DNA of 64,000 nucleotides from Centrapalus pauciflorus. Its lineage: Eukaryota > Streptophyta > Magnoliopsida > Asterales > Asteraceae. Where the stretch lies: contig JAANYP010003831.1 of the NCBI GenBank assembly GCA_020465985.1, positions 1 to 64,000 on the forward strand, read 5' to 3'. Below the pieces are notes generated by a model that ran no database searches, had not been told where the DNA came from, and saw nothing but the letters and a program-made list of their open reading frames with translations. Below are positions 1-10,923 of the stretch, piece by piece. A program made the position numbers and the translations under genes. The first letter of the stretch is position 1, and every line of letters begins with the position of its first letter.

Positions 1-790
1 GGAATATGTTTCCAAGTCATCATGTATTGTTTTTTACTACAAGATCAGTTTACAAAGTCGAAGACAAAGTGGAAAACAGAACTGCTTAGCCTGCCCAAGC
101 TGTTCTGTAACATGAAGACAAAAGGATATTTGAAAAAGGGTGACAGACCTTTTTCTTATATCAAAATAGGCCTTTACAGGAAGAAAGACGCAAAGTTGAC
201 ATTCCTAAATTAGTTAAAGGCAATGCAACAGTAGACAAAGTAAAAAGACAAAAGTTCTGCACATGTGAAGACAAGTCTGCTTTTCAGAAAAGTGCAGAAA
301 AGGTTATGTTGTCTTTTCAACAAGACTTTTCCTTTTCATTCTGTCCAATGAAGATGTTTCTCTGAGATCCTCTAAGTGAGTATAAAAGGAAGCTTCTAAG
401 GTCAGAAAGAGTAGTGAAGAAAGCTAAGTGCTTAAACCAAGAGTGAACGTGCAAGTGTGACCTTCATGCATGCAAGTCTTCTGTAAAACAGCATCTGTGT
501 GTCTAAGCTGTTTTACCTAAGCTGTTCCTTAAGTCTTGTAAACACAGTGAGTGCTTCTTAGTGAGTGTATTCACTGTATACTAGTGCGAGTCTGTCTTAG
601 ACTAGTAAGCATACTGTTGTATATGTCATCTCATCTTGAACTATTCCGCATTCAAGCTTGTTTGTAATTAACAAATTGTTGATAATACATACAAACATTG
701 AGAAAAGAGTGTGTAGTTTTTAAATTGCTGTATTCACCCCCCCCTCTACAGCTTATAACTATATACTTTGGGAACCTCTCGGGACCTACA
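1..790 (+). repeat. Copia LTR, 5'-truncated by window edge (3' or solo LTR)
   Basis: This stretch is the sense-strand counterpart of the LTR at 17,264-18,374, which lies on the minus strand. Both share the same order of blocks, a TATA box (381-388 here), a homopolymeric C run near 737 and the terminus CCTACA. No primer binding site follows position 790, so this is the 3' LTR of an element lying to the left, or a solo LTR. It is in the opposite orientation to Copia-2, so it is not that element's missing LTR. The five bases after it (GGGAT) would be half of a target duplication. It interrupts the small ORF that starts at 918 on the minus strand. Confidence 0.85.
381..388 (+). promoter_or_regulatory. 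TATA box of the LTR promoter
   Basis: TATAAAAG follows a GAG and lies about 410 bases before the LTR end. The same box is found in the related LTR at 17,659-17,666 on the minus strand. Its place in mid-LTR fits the U3/R boundary of a Copia LTR. Confidence 0.7.
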
Positions 791-918
791 GGGATAATAT
801 GTGTTTGTGATGAACGGGCCACTGAGGTTGATCTGACTGGGGTAGACACAAGAGTATGGTTTGATGATGATTGAGCATCAGAGGAATTTAAGTTCTGGGA
901 TTGCACAGGAGATGCCAT
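791..918 (-). pseudogene. N-terminal fragment of a small ORF downstream of Copia-1 pol (env-like position)
   Basis: An ATG at 918 opens a Ser/Thr/Gln-rich stretch of about 42 codons beginning MASPVQSQNLNSSDAQ. It is cut at 790 by an inserted LTR, so the rest lies outside the window. No domain is recognisable. Its place after pol is where Sireviruses carry their env-like ORF, but I see no signal peptide or membrane segment in the part present. Eight bases before the ATG there is a good splice acceptor, a long T tract followed by ACAG. It could equally be the first exon of a captured host gene. The role is unknown. Confidence 0.45.
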
Positions 919-926
919 TTGAATAC

Positions 927-2356
927 CTGTAAAAAAAAAATTAAAAATCATGTTAGTCTTATTACGTACACAAATGTCATCTGTCAAATATGTAGAAAAA
1001 TTGTAACATTTTAATAGAAATTGTAAAAATTTGTGATTTTCTTTTTAAAGCATCGGGATTCCTGACAATAATTGATAATTATTGAAAGGACTCCAGAGTC
1101 AATCGTTTAGAGACCAATGTTAGAAAAATACAAATTTATAACAATTTCTTAAAAAAATGTGACATTTTTCTTAAAACTTTAAAATTCTACACTTAGAAAA
1201 ATTTTCTGATGAAACTCGAATGAAACTACACGTTTCTCGAATGACTCTTTAACAACCTCGAGTGACACATGAAACAACTCGAATAAGTCTACACCCAACT
1301 CGAATGATGTATACATGAAACTCGACTAAGTCTATATACAACTCGAATGATACATTCATGAAACTCGACTAAGTCTATATACAACTCGAATGATACATTC
1401 ATGAAACTCGACTAAGTCTATATACAACTCGAATGAAGTTTGACTCAACTCGAATAGGTCTTGAAGTTTCTCGAGTGAAGATATGTAAAACTCGAATATA
1501 CTAAGTACTAAACTCGTTTGAAACATTAGGTCTAATACTCAACTCGAATGAACAAGTCAATTTCTCGATAGGACCTTGTCCCCAACTCGAATATTCTAAA
1601 AATGTTCCAATTGTAACAAACTCGCATGATACACATGTTTCTCGAATAAACCCTTATTCAACGCGATTGACATACATACTTCCTCGAATAGCATTACAAA
1701 CAACTCTATTGACTCTTGGGTTCTCTCGAGTCTAATTAGAATCAATTCGAATCAGTCATCATGAAACTCGAATAATTCTCTAATGCAACTCGAATTATTC
1801 TTAAGTCAACTCGAATGAAACTTCCATACAACGCGAAAGACTCTGTAATGCAACTCGATTGACACTGTAAACTAACTCGAATGACTCTTTATTCGAGAAC
1901 TGTCCTTTTATTTTTCTTAAGTCTAAAACACACTGATTTTATGAATTTAAGTTCAGAAATGTTTTTCAGTGTTTTAAAACTTGTACCCCCCTCGAAAATG
2001 CATTTTAAACATATTTGTTTTACTGAACTTTGAACAAAAACAACTTTAAAGTTGTTAAAAATTCAAGTTTCAGTTTATTCATGAACTCGAAACTGTTTCA
2101 TAGGAAATTCGATGATTCTGTTTGTGTGAAGTGAAAATGACTTATGAAATAGCAGATTCATAGTCATAATGCTTATCCGAACAACATCACACCATTTATT
2201 TCTGTTTCATGAGCAAATCACAGTGTTTGCCATTAACGATGAAGAACTCAAAAATAAAAAATAAAAAATAAGAACAGATAGTCATACTTGAACAGATATA
2301 CGGAACTATAAACATTCAAACTGAAAAAAAATAATGAAAAACAATCTTTTACTCAC
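927..2356 (-). other. Putative intron upstream of the extra ORF, filled with CTCGAAT repeats
   Basis: On the minus strand a donor-like GTGAGTAAAAG starts at 2,356, and a T-rich tract ending in ACAG finishes at 927, just before the ATG at 918. Between them lie about 1.4 kb without coding potential, about half of it made of short CTCGA-containing repeats. Introns in plant 5' leaders of this size are common. Splicing is inferred only from the two sites. Confidence 0.4.
1205..1890. repeat. CTCGAAT periodic array 1 (about 21.5 bp spacing, 43 bp higher-order unit)
   Basis: CTCGA cores recur through this region. In the best stretch they start at 1,321, 1,342, 1,364, 1,385 and 1,407. Two adjacent cores form a 43 bp unit repeated almost exactly at 1,321, 1,364 and 1,407. 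Outside it the copies are more degenerate (CTCGAG, CTCGAC, CGCGA). A second array of the same motif lies at 10,021-10,312 in the gag leader of the same element. Confidence 0.85.
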
Positions 2357-2560
2357 AATTTTGACTAAAAACCGTCGGTTGTAGGTTTTTGAGTTTTCTT
2401 TGAAGTGAAGGAACCTTATTTGGAGAAGATGAAGTGTTCGGAATTTCGAAAAAGTAATTTTGAATTTGAAAATTCAAATTTATATTCAACAATTATCCGG
2501 CCCATTTTGAAATTTTCAAATTTCAAATATCCGGCCCATCTTTTACTCCAAATTAGCCCA
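2357..2560 (-). promoter_or_regulatory. Promoter-like block downstream of Copia-1 pol
   Basis: Read on the minus strand, two TGGGCCGG motifs (near 2,532 and 2,500) are followed by ATATAAAT (2,478-2,485). A leader of about 120 bases follows, ending at the donor-like site at 2,356. TGGGCC (site II type) motifs near a TATA box are a known feature of plant promoters. A comparable block lies behind the RNase H of Copia-3 (18,460-18,740). This is inferred from motifs only. Confidence 0.4.
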
Positions 2561-3054
2561 CACACCAATTATTTTTAATCAAAAATGGTGACCAAAAAAA
2601 ATATTAATTTCACAAAACAAAAAAATTTTATCAGCACAAAAAAAAAAATTTAAAATGTACAAAAAAAAATCACAATAATAAAAAAAATTTGTACATAACA
2701 CAACACACAAAAAAATTTTAAACCATAAAAAAAAAATTAAACAAAAAAATTTTAACAAAACAAAAACAAAAAAAAAAATTTTCTCCCCCTTGAATTTCCG
2801 AAAGTTGCTCCCCCTCAACTTAATATTCAATTGCTCAGCTCTGCTCCCCCTACAGAATAACAGATAAATTTTATCAGATTTATTCAAAACCAGATAAATT
2901 TCTTTTCAGCTCCCCCTGCATATGACATTCCAGATCTTGTTAAATTCTCAAGTATATAAACTTTCTATGAATCATGAATTTAACATCAGATAAAAATCAC
3001 TTAAAAAATGAAAATTTTAAAATTAAAATTTTGAAACTACTGAATTATTAAATC
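2561..3054 (-). other. Copia-1 post-pol region with four polypurine tracts
   Basis: On the minus strand AGGGGGAG occurs four times, at 2,910-2,917, 2,844-2,851, 2,808-2,815 and 2,783-2,790. Several tandem polypurine tracts between pol and the 3' LTR are a described Sirevirus trait. They prime plus-strand DNA synthesis. The following 200 bases (2,575-2,780) are very A/T-rich with long A runs on the plus strand. No coding sequence is seen. Confidence 0.75.
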
Positions 3055-3744
3055 TTAACGATTCAACATACCTAATTTGTATACCAAAAAATTAAACCGC
3101 TTTTCATCTAACGCTTTGGTAAACAAATCAGCTAGTTGATATTCAGTAGGTACAAAATATAATTCTATATTTCTATTTTCTACATGATCTTTTATGAAAT
3201 GATACCGAATGTCAATGTGTTTCGTTTTTGAATGTTGCACCGGATATGATGCAATAGCTATTGCGCTCTGAGAATCACAGTATATTGGAATCTTCTTTGG
3301 TGTAAACCCGTAATCACGTAGTTGGCTTTTCATCCACAACACTTGAGAACAGCAAGAAGATACAGCCACGTACTCTGCTTCAGCTGTTGACAATGAAACA
3401 CAGTGTTGTTTCTTGGATGACCAACGTACGGGTTTGTCACCTAAGAATTGTACTGCTCCTGACGTACTTTTTCTGTCCATCTTATCACCTGCGTGATCAG
3501 CGTCAGAAAAAGCAGTCAGATGAAATGAAGACTCCCTAGGATACCACAAACCAAGATTTGGAGTACCTTTGAGATATCTTAAAATTCGTTTTGCAGCTGT
3601 TAAGTGTGATTCTTTTGGATTTGCCTGATATCTAGCACAGACACATGTAGCAAACATAATATCTGGTCTACTGGCTGTTAAGTACATTAATGACCCAATT
3701 ATACCTCGATAATGGGTTACATCTACAGGTTTCCTGAGATGTCC
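3055..3744 (-). pseudogene. Copia-1 RNase H and RT C-terminus
   Basis: The open frame 3,055-3,687 gives 210 residues with the end of the RT thumb/connection (YLTASRPDIMFA at the start) and a full RNase H. The catalytic acidic residues are visible: SDADHAG near 61-67, AEAEY near 102-106 and YCDSQSA near 137-143. The Copia C-terminal motif LADLFTKAL follows. The protein ends in LGMLNR. The frame is displaced from the upstream RT frame by one lost base near 3,744, so RT and RNase H are no longer joined. RNase H removes the RNA strand during reverse transcription. Confidence 0.85.
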
Positions 3745-6362
3745 GCATCGAGTTTTGATTTTGAATCCGGAGCCATGGGAGTTTTCATAGGAGTACTATT
3801 GACCATGTTAAATTTCTTCAACATGTCTTGTATGTATTTTGACTGATTGATAAAAATACCATCAGTCAATTGTTTTACTTGTAATCCTAAGAAAAAATTT
3901 ATTTCCCCCATCATGCTCATTTCGAATTTCTGGGACATTAAAAATGCGAATTTCTTACAAAATTCTGGATTTGTAGACCCAAATATTATATCATCTACAT
4001 ATATCTGTATTACTATGATATCTGACTCCTGACGTTTTATAAACAAGGTTGTGTCAACTGCACCTTTTGTAAATCCACATTTCAACAGATATGTTGAAAG
4101 TGCATCATACCAAGCACGAGGTGCTTGTTTAAGGCCATACAGTGACTTATCCAAAATATATACATGATCAGGTTTCGAAAGATCAGTAAATCCTTCGGGC
4201 TGATATGTATATACTTCATCAGTTAGTTCCCCGTTTAAAAACGCAGTTTTGACATCCATTTGATATACTGTAAAATTTTTATGTGCGGCAAAAGCTAAAA
4301 ACATCCTTATAGCTTCAATGCGTGCAACTGGTGCGAATGTTTCATCATAATCAATCCCTTCTTGTTGACTGTATCCTTTGGCCACGAGACGAGCTTTATT
4401 CCGAATAATGACACCGTGTTCATCTTTCTTGTTCTTGAAGATCCATTTCGTGCCAATTATGGATTTGTCTTTTGGTCGCTCAACAAGTCTCCAGACCTTT
4501 AACCGTTCAAACTGGTTGAGTTCTTCTTGCATTGCTACAATCCAATCAGCGTCCAGAAGGGCTTCTTTTACATTTTTGGGCTCAATCTTACTCAAAAAAT
4601 TTGAAAATAAGCATTCATTGATAGTAGCCCTTCTGGTTTGGACTGAAGCAGATGGATCACCAATGATGTTCTCTATTGGGTGATTTCTTGTCCACTTAAC
4701 TGTATGTGGAAACGGTTCTATTGGGTCTTGGTTGGGATTGGAATCGAAATATGGTTCGGGAGTTGCTGCAGATGTTGTAGGTGGAACATCTGAGGTAGGA
4801 GCTTCTGACTGTTCTGAAGTAATAGGGGTTTTAGAAGTATGTGGAGGTTCAATTGGTTGTACAATCTCAGTAGTTGACTGCACATTTGTTGTTGAAGCTT
4901 CTCCAGTTTCTTCTGAACTTTGTTGTTGAGAAAGATCTGAAACTACGACTGGATCTTCAGTGATCCTGTCAGGCACCAAATTTTGAACATTAGATTTGGG
5001 AGTTTCAAAATAATCATCATAAAAGTTCTCAAACAACTTATTTAATTCATTTTGTTCAGCATGTTGTCTATTTGACTCCAATGAAGTCTGCATGTTAGGT
5101 CCGGGTCCTGAACTGGTGTGTTCAGAAGCCATTACCACTCCTTCGTCAAATTTAACATTTACGCTCTCGTTGACTATCTTGGTTCTCTTGTTGTATACTC
5201 GGAAAGCAACCGACTCCTTTGAATACCCGATGAAGATTCCTTCATCCGCCTTTTGATTAAACTTTCCCAGATTGTCTTTATCATTCAATATAAAGCATCT
5301 GCAACCAAAGACATTGAAAAATTTAACATTAGGTATTCGTTTATTGATCAGTTCATACGGAGTCTTTCCGAATCTTTTATTTATTATTGAACGGTTTTGT
5401 GTGAAACATGCTGTTGCAACCGCTTCTGCCCACAAGAACAATGGTAAATTGGAGTAGGCCAACATCGTCCTAGCTGATTCCACTAGTGTCCGATTTCTTC
5501 TTTCAACGACACCGTTTTGTTGTGGAGTCCGAGCAGCTGAGAATTGATGTGTAATTCCTACTGAATTTAAGAACGAGTCTAATGATTTGTTCTTGAACTC
5601 TGTTCCATTGTCTGAGCGAATTGTCTGAATGGTGAGTTGCAACTTTACTTGTACTTTTCGTATGAAGTCAATGATGATTTCAGTTGCATCTGATTTGGCT
5701 CTTAGGAAAAACACCCATGTGTATCGTGAATAGTCATCAACTATCACCAATACATATCGTTTCTTATTTATGCTTTGTACTCTCATTGGTCCACACAAAT
5801 CCATATGTAATAACTCTAGTGCTCTCGTGGATGAGTGTTCTGTTTTGGATTTGTGTGTGGCTTTTGTCATCTTTCCTTTTTCACATGCCGCACATAGTTG
5901 CTCTTTTTGAAATTTTAGCGCCGGCAGCCCTTTAACTAACCCTCCTTTTGCTAGGTTGGTCAGTTCATTGAAATTCAGATGTGAAAGGCGACGATGCCAC
6001 AGCCATGCTGTTTTAGATGTTGCTTTTGACAATAAGCAGACATCTTTCTTCAGATTGATCGAGGCTAAATCAATGGAGTACAGATTTGTTTTCCTGTTTC
6101 CTGCTAGAATTTCTTTTCCTTCTGCTGATCTGATGCTGCACCGATTGGCTTTGAAGTTGACTTCTAACCCCTTATCACACAGTTGTCCAATACTGAATAG
6201 ATTATGACCAAGACCGTCAACATAAAAGACCTTTTGGATTGTGATTTTGTCATACTTCAGACTTCCGTATCCCTTGATCGGACAAAACTGATCGTTTCCA
6301 AATCTTACCGTCCCACAGAACTTTTCTACAAAGTCCGTGAGTGTGTCTCGTTGTCCGGTCAT
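3723..6362 (-). pseudogene. Copia-1 pol: protease end, integrase and reverse transcriptase
   Basis: This is an open frame of 879 codons. The protease active site DSG lies just upstream of the first ATG, at about 6,385-6,377. The integrase zinc region (WHRRLSH near 121, CAACEKGK near 157-164) and the integrase core follow, with HMDLCGP near 187, RSDNGTEF near 250 and QQNGVVERR near 284 giving the D,D,E residues. After a Ser/Thr/Pro-rich linker the RT starts near 640 and carries YVDDIIF near 788. Integrase inserts the cDNA and RT copies the RNA. The frame relates to gag by a +1 shift at about 6,390. It ends in a stop at 3,723 caused by a one-base loss before RNase H. Confidence 0.9.
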
Positions 6363-6381
6363 ATGTTTGGAGCATCCCGAA

Positions 6382-9300
6382 TCAAGGTACCAGACATGGT
6401 TTACCTATAAAACGTAATAGCACATGAGGTACCCACTTGTAGTTGGGTACTTTAGTTTTAGGTAAAACATGCATAGTATCATTTGTTTTTCTAACTGATA
6501 TGGCTTTAGGCTTATCGTTTGAATTTATTTTAGGTACCCATTTTTGAACTGTTCTTTTGGGTATCCACTTTTGTACAATTCGCGGTGGAATTGTTTTTGA
6601 AATTTTTATCTGTGGATCCTTTTTCTGTTCATACAATGGGTCCTTTTTCTTTGGTTGCCATACAAGCTTATTATATTTCACAGTTTCAGACTTACAAACA
6701 TAAGAATTCAAAGCAATTAATTTCGATCTTGAAAACTTAATACAAGAATTATTAACAATTTTATCATTATTACAGACAGAATGTTCAATTTTGCTGTTTC
6801 TATCTGTAACAATTTTTTCTTTCACGCGCCATTCTTGTTTTATAATCTTGTTTTTCTCTTCTCTTTGCTTCTTTCGCCACACTTGTTTTCTCGACCCGTT
6901 CACAACGTTATCTGACATAAAAGAAGTTTGAGAATTAGAAGATTTAGATGCTTGTTTTTTCTGTAACCTTTTCATACCTGTTGAAGATTTGACTTTACGT
7001 GCAAAAGAGTCCGTTGATGAGGATGATTCACCCTTTTCAAAACTAGGAGACTTAACAAACAGTTTTGTTTTCTCCTTCTTTTGTTGCACTGATGGTGAAT
7101 ATTCAGATGGTATTAAAGAGTCTGTAGTCATTCTTTGCAGAATTTTAACAGATTCTTTATTACCAGTTGATAGTGTGTTAGTCAAAGGTTTGATAAATTC
7201 ACCAATTTTACCAAATCTTTGATCTAATGAATTAACATCAGAGTGCATGAACAGATCAAATTCTTTTTCTGAATTTATAGAATCCAGAGAAATAGATGAA
7301 TGTGGATCAGACACATTTATGTTTTTAGACTTATCTTGCAACATTTGTTCTATTTTTAGTAATTCAGACTTGAGTGTTCCATTCTCTGTCTCAAAACTTT
7401 TAATTTTCAATTCTAAATCAGAATTTATCTGTTCTAAAATTGAATTTGGTAAATATAGTTTTTGAGACTGAGTTGGTAATTCAGACAAATCCTTTTCAGA
7501 ATAAGTTTGAATGTACTCTTCTTTAGTATCAACAATGTTGCTGATTTCATTTATCTTGGTATAGTCAACATAATTTTGCATTTTGTCTGATCTTGACCTT
7601 TTGATTTCTTCACTGGATTCTACTTCTTCAGATGCTTTCAAGAATGTCATTTTTAATCCTAAATTCATGTATCTGACATCATATAATGTTGGTGAATTTG
7701 ATATAGCTTTTGTCAGATACTTAGGATTTTCCCAACCAATACCAGATTTAGAGTTATAAAACTCTGTATCTTTTGGTTGATTTAAATATATTGTTTGATC
7801 TGTTTGCCCTCTTTTAATAAATTCATCCTCCATCTTTTTTATTTTCTCATAAAGTTTAGTTCTTTCTTCAAATATGGCATGATATTTTACAGAAAAGTTT
7901 GAGGCTTCTAATTCAGCTATTCGCAGACTTTCTTGTAAATCAGATATTTTGTGATTCAGATTGAGTATATTGCTTTGAAGTTCTTTTTCCTTATCTTGTA
8001 AGTCTGAGACAGCTCGTAAAGCTAAGGCTTTATCTTTGGAAAAATCTAGGACTAAATTGTGTTCATTTAGAAGTTTGTTTTCCAAAGAATGAACCTTTTT
8101 CTTTTCTGCTTTTAAGGATTTTTCAAACTTTTTAAGCATGAAAGCCATATTAGTTAGTTTTTCTTCTAATATGCATGAGTCGTCAATATCAGAATCTGAA
8201 ATAGAATTTACCTCCTGTCCTTCTGAATCCTCTGAGTTATCAGACTCTGAATCCTCCTCATTTTCAGCTTTATTTTGGCCAGATGCCATTAATGCAACTT
8301 CTTCTTTTTCTTCCTCTTCATCAGAATCAGATTCTCTCCTCTCTTCATCCTCTTCATCCGTCAGTCCAACCCACACCTCATCTTCAGCTATCATAGCTGA
8401 TTCACTCAGTTCAGATTCATTGAAGATTTCTGACTTTAGACAGATATGGGCATCTTCATCTAAAATGTCATCATCTTCTGATAACTGTAACCAATGATCA
8501 TCCTCCGCCATAAGAGCTTTGCCTGATTCTTTCTCTTTGGCTAAGAGGGCCTTTCTTGTATAGTAGTCTGAATTTTTGACTACTGGAGATCTGCATTCCC
8601 GGGCATAGTGACCTGGTTTTCCACAGTTATAGCATTTCTGTTCAGATTCCTTCTTTGTTGATTTATCTGACTTCTCATATTTGTCAGACTTTCGTGCACT
8701 ACTTTCTCCAGCCTTCTCATACTTATCCTTTTTCTCAACTTTCCTTGAGCCTGTTTTGTAGCGCATTTTGTTGTTTGTTGGCTTCCTGTAAAATTTCTTC
8801 TGAAATGCCTTTGTAAGCAGTGCCATCTGTTTTTTCATCTCTTCAATCTCTGAATCTGCAGATGAATCTGATGATTCTGATTCTGATGATGTACTGCTGA
8901 TTACCGCTCTTTTCTCCTTTTTGAGCTTGTATTTATACTTTTTCTCCGCCAGTAGAGCTAGTGGATCAGCAGTTTCTTTTTCCGCTTTCTTCTTTCCAGA
9001 TATTTTCCTCAAAACAACTTCTTGGTAGTTGTTGAGGTTTTCAAATAGCATATGAAAATCCATCTCCTCTATATCTTTCGTTTGTTGGATGATCATAGCA
9101 TATTTTTCCCATTCTGGATTTAGGACATTTAAAAATTTGACATTGATGTCCAAGTTGGACTTCGTCACTCCGTTTCTTTTTACTTCACTTACCAGATTTA
9201 CAAATCTGAGATAAGTGTTTTCCAGAAGTTCACCTTCACGGGCTCTAAAGTTCTCAAATGTCATTAGACTATTCCTAGCCCTATTAGTAGCAGCTCTGTC

Positions 9301-9681
9301 TGATCCCCGCATGATTTTGCATACTTCATCCCAGATGGACTTAGCAGTCTTTGTATTTGTCAGACAAGTGTATATTTCATTGGGGATTGAAATCAACAAT
9401 AACTTTCTTGTAGTCTTGTCCCCTAACTTTCTCTTTTTCTGGGCCTCTGTTAGGTTTGTTACCTCAACAGTCCTTGGTGGTATTGGGGGATTTCCAGTTG
9501 GTACTCCTGGGATCGTTTCCATAAAAATTGCTGGTCCTTCATTTAATGATTTCAGCATTTCTTCAGATAAATCATGGAAACTGATAAATTCAAGAAACCG
9601 CTACCGCCATTGGACATATTCCCCTCTGTATAAGATTGGGGGTTTGGTTTCTGATCCCATAGCAAGTGCTTCTTTAGACAT
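6382..9681 (-). pseudogene. Copia-1 gag, about 1,100 codons with one early stop
   Basis: The true start is the ATG at 9,681. Its frame reads MSKEALAMGS and matches the N-terminus of Copia-3 gag at 53,967. A TAG at 9,601-9,603 (codon 27) interrupts it, and the frame then runs open to 6,382. Features in order: the Copia gag domain (first about 200 residues), an acidic Ser/Glu region, one CCHC zinc knuckle (8,593-8,634), strongly acidic stretches, and a long heptad-rich coiled-coil region. A block QTDQTIYLNQ shared with Copia-3 gag and a basic linker follow. The length is far above ordinary Copia gags but usual for Sireviruses. Gag forms the particle that packages the RNA. Confidence 0.88.
8593..8634 (-). 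other. CCHC zinc knuckle in Copia-1 gag
   Basis: CYNCGKPGHYAREC fits CX2CX4HX4C, the nucleocapsid RNA-binding knuckle. It lies about a third of the way into gag, with a long coiled-coil region after it. Confidence 0.95.
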
Positions 9682-10908
9682 GTTGATTGTTTGTTGGGAA
9701 ACTTTGACCAAGATCAAATGAACTCCGAATGAGATTGAAAAATTTGATCACACCTTGAAACACAGATTAGTACTGAAATCTACAACACAATGGCTTGTTA
9801 GTAGTAATAAGCAGTGAATTGTGTTTGGATTAATGTGTGTGACAAACTTGAATGATTCTTGTGTTATGAGTGACACTTGAATGAATGTAGTGTAAAACTT
9901 GTTTGATTCTTTGATCAATCTTGAATGTGTGTTTGATCAAACTCGAATGTAAGTTTGATCAAACTCGAATGCTTTTCTGATAAAACTCGATTCAAGTATA
10001 TGATAACATCTTATACACAAACTCGAATGAGTGTTTTGTTAAACTCGAATCAATGTTATACAAAACTCGAATGAGTGTTTTGTAAAACTCGAATCAATGT
10101 TATACAAAACTCGAATGTGTCTGACAAAACTCGAGTGAATCTTGCACAACTCGAATGGGTCTTATATAAATCTCGAATTGGTCTTATATAAAACTCGAAT
10201 GAGTCTTATATAAAACTCGAATTGGCCTTATATAAAACTCGAATGTGTCTTTTATAAAACTCGAATGGGTCTTATATAAAACTCGTATGGGTCTTATATA
10301 AAACTCGAATGGTGTTCTGAAATTCAAGTTAGATTGTTGTCAACTCGAATATTACAGTTTGGCAACTCGAGTAATAGTAAGACACAACTCGAATAACAAA
10401 GCTAACCGACTCGATTAACTAAGATACCCGACTCGATTAACTGTTATATTCAACTCGATTTACACACAAGATGTGTATAATTCGAGTTTCTTAGAATTTT
10501 CAGCTTTTCAAGTCTTAAATTCAGATTAAATCCACACTGTAATCGAGTTTCTTAGAATTTTACCCAATTTCATTCAAATTGTAATCGAAGGTAAGGTTTT
10601 TGAATACAAACACTTTTTGTAAAGCACTTTTATGCAAAAATGAATCTAAACCAGACTTTTTCAATGAAACAGTACCGGTTTTTGAACTTTTCAAAATTTC
10701 AGAAAATTGCTCAGATCTTTTTCTGTGTTTTGAAAATCAAAACAAGTTTATATTCAATTGATTCGTCTTTGAAACCTGAACCTTCGATCCAATTAACACT
10801 GTGAATGATCAACAGAATCAAAACCCCTAGTGATTTTAGGGTTTTTCCGAAAAATACTCAAGAACACGAAAAACAGATTCAATCTCAAACAGAATGATTC
10901 ATTCCTAA
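9682..10908 (-). other. Copia-1 gag leader with possible intron acceptor
   Basis: About 1.2 kb lie between the primer binding site and the gag ATG, with no useful open frame. The middle is the second CTCGAAT array. Near the gag end a branch-point-like CTAAC is followed about 20 bases later by GATTTCAG, with the AG ending at 9,773. This would suit a leader intron, but I cannot place a donor with confidence. Long structured leaders are normal for retroelement RNAs that must be packaged. Confidence 0.6.
10021..10312. repeat. CTCGAAT periodic array 2 (exact 22 bp period)
   Basis: ACTCGAA cores start at 10,021, 10,043, 10,065, 10,087 and 10,109. The linked GTCTTATATAA block then starts at 10,159, 10,181, 10,203, 10,225, 10,247, 10,269 and 10,291. 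The step is 22 bp throughout except for two 20 bp steps between the sub-arrays. Weaker copies extend from about 9,900 to 10,460. The linker differs between sub-arrays while the core is kept, so core and phase have been preserved better than the spacer. Confidence 0.9.
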
Positions 10909-10922
10909 GGCTCTGATACCAA
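10909..10922 (-). other. Primer binding site of Copia-1
   Basis: The minus strand reads TTGGTATCAGAGCC, complementary to the 3' end of plant initiator tRNA-Met. It lies one base inside the 5' LTR end. Confidence 0.9.
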
Positions 10923-10923
10923 T

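Noticed and set aside
1205..1890. CRISPR-like array (short repeats at regular spacing)
   Set aside because: The repeat core is only about seven bases, the spacers are themselves repeated, and the context is a plant retrotransposon.
2579..2887. Minus-strand frame of 102 codons rich in Phe, Leu and Cys that looks like a membrane protein
   Set aside because: It is the translation of the A-rich/T-rich tract and polypurine tracts of the Copia-1 tail. Low-complexity DNA gives this pattern by chance.
8138..8497. Plus-strand Ser-rich frame of 119 codons opposite Copia-1 gag
   Set aside because: It is a shadow of the acidic Glu/Ser-rich stretch of gag on the other strand.
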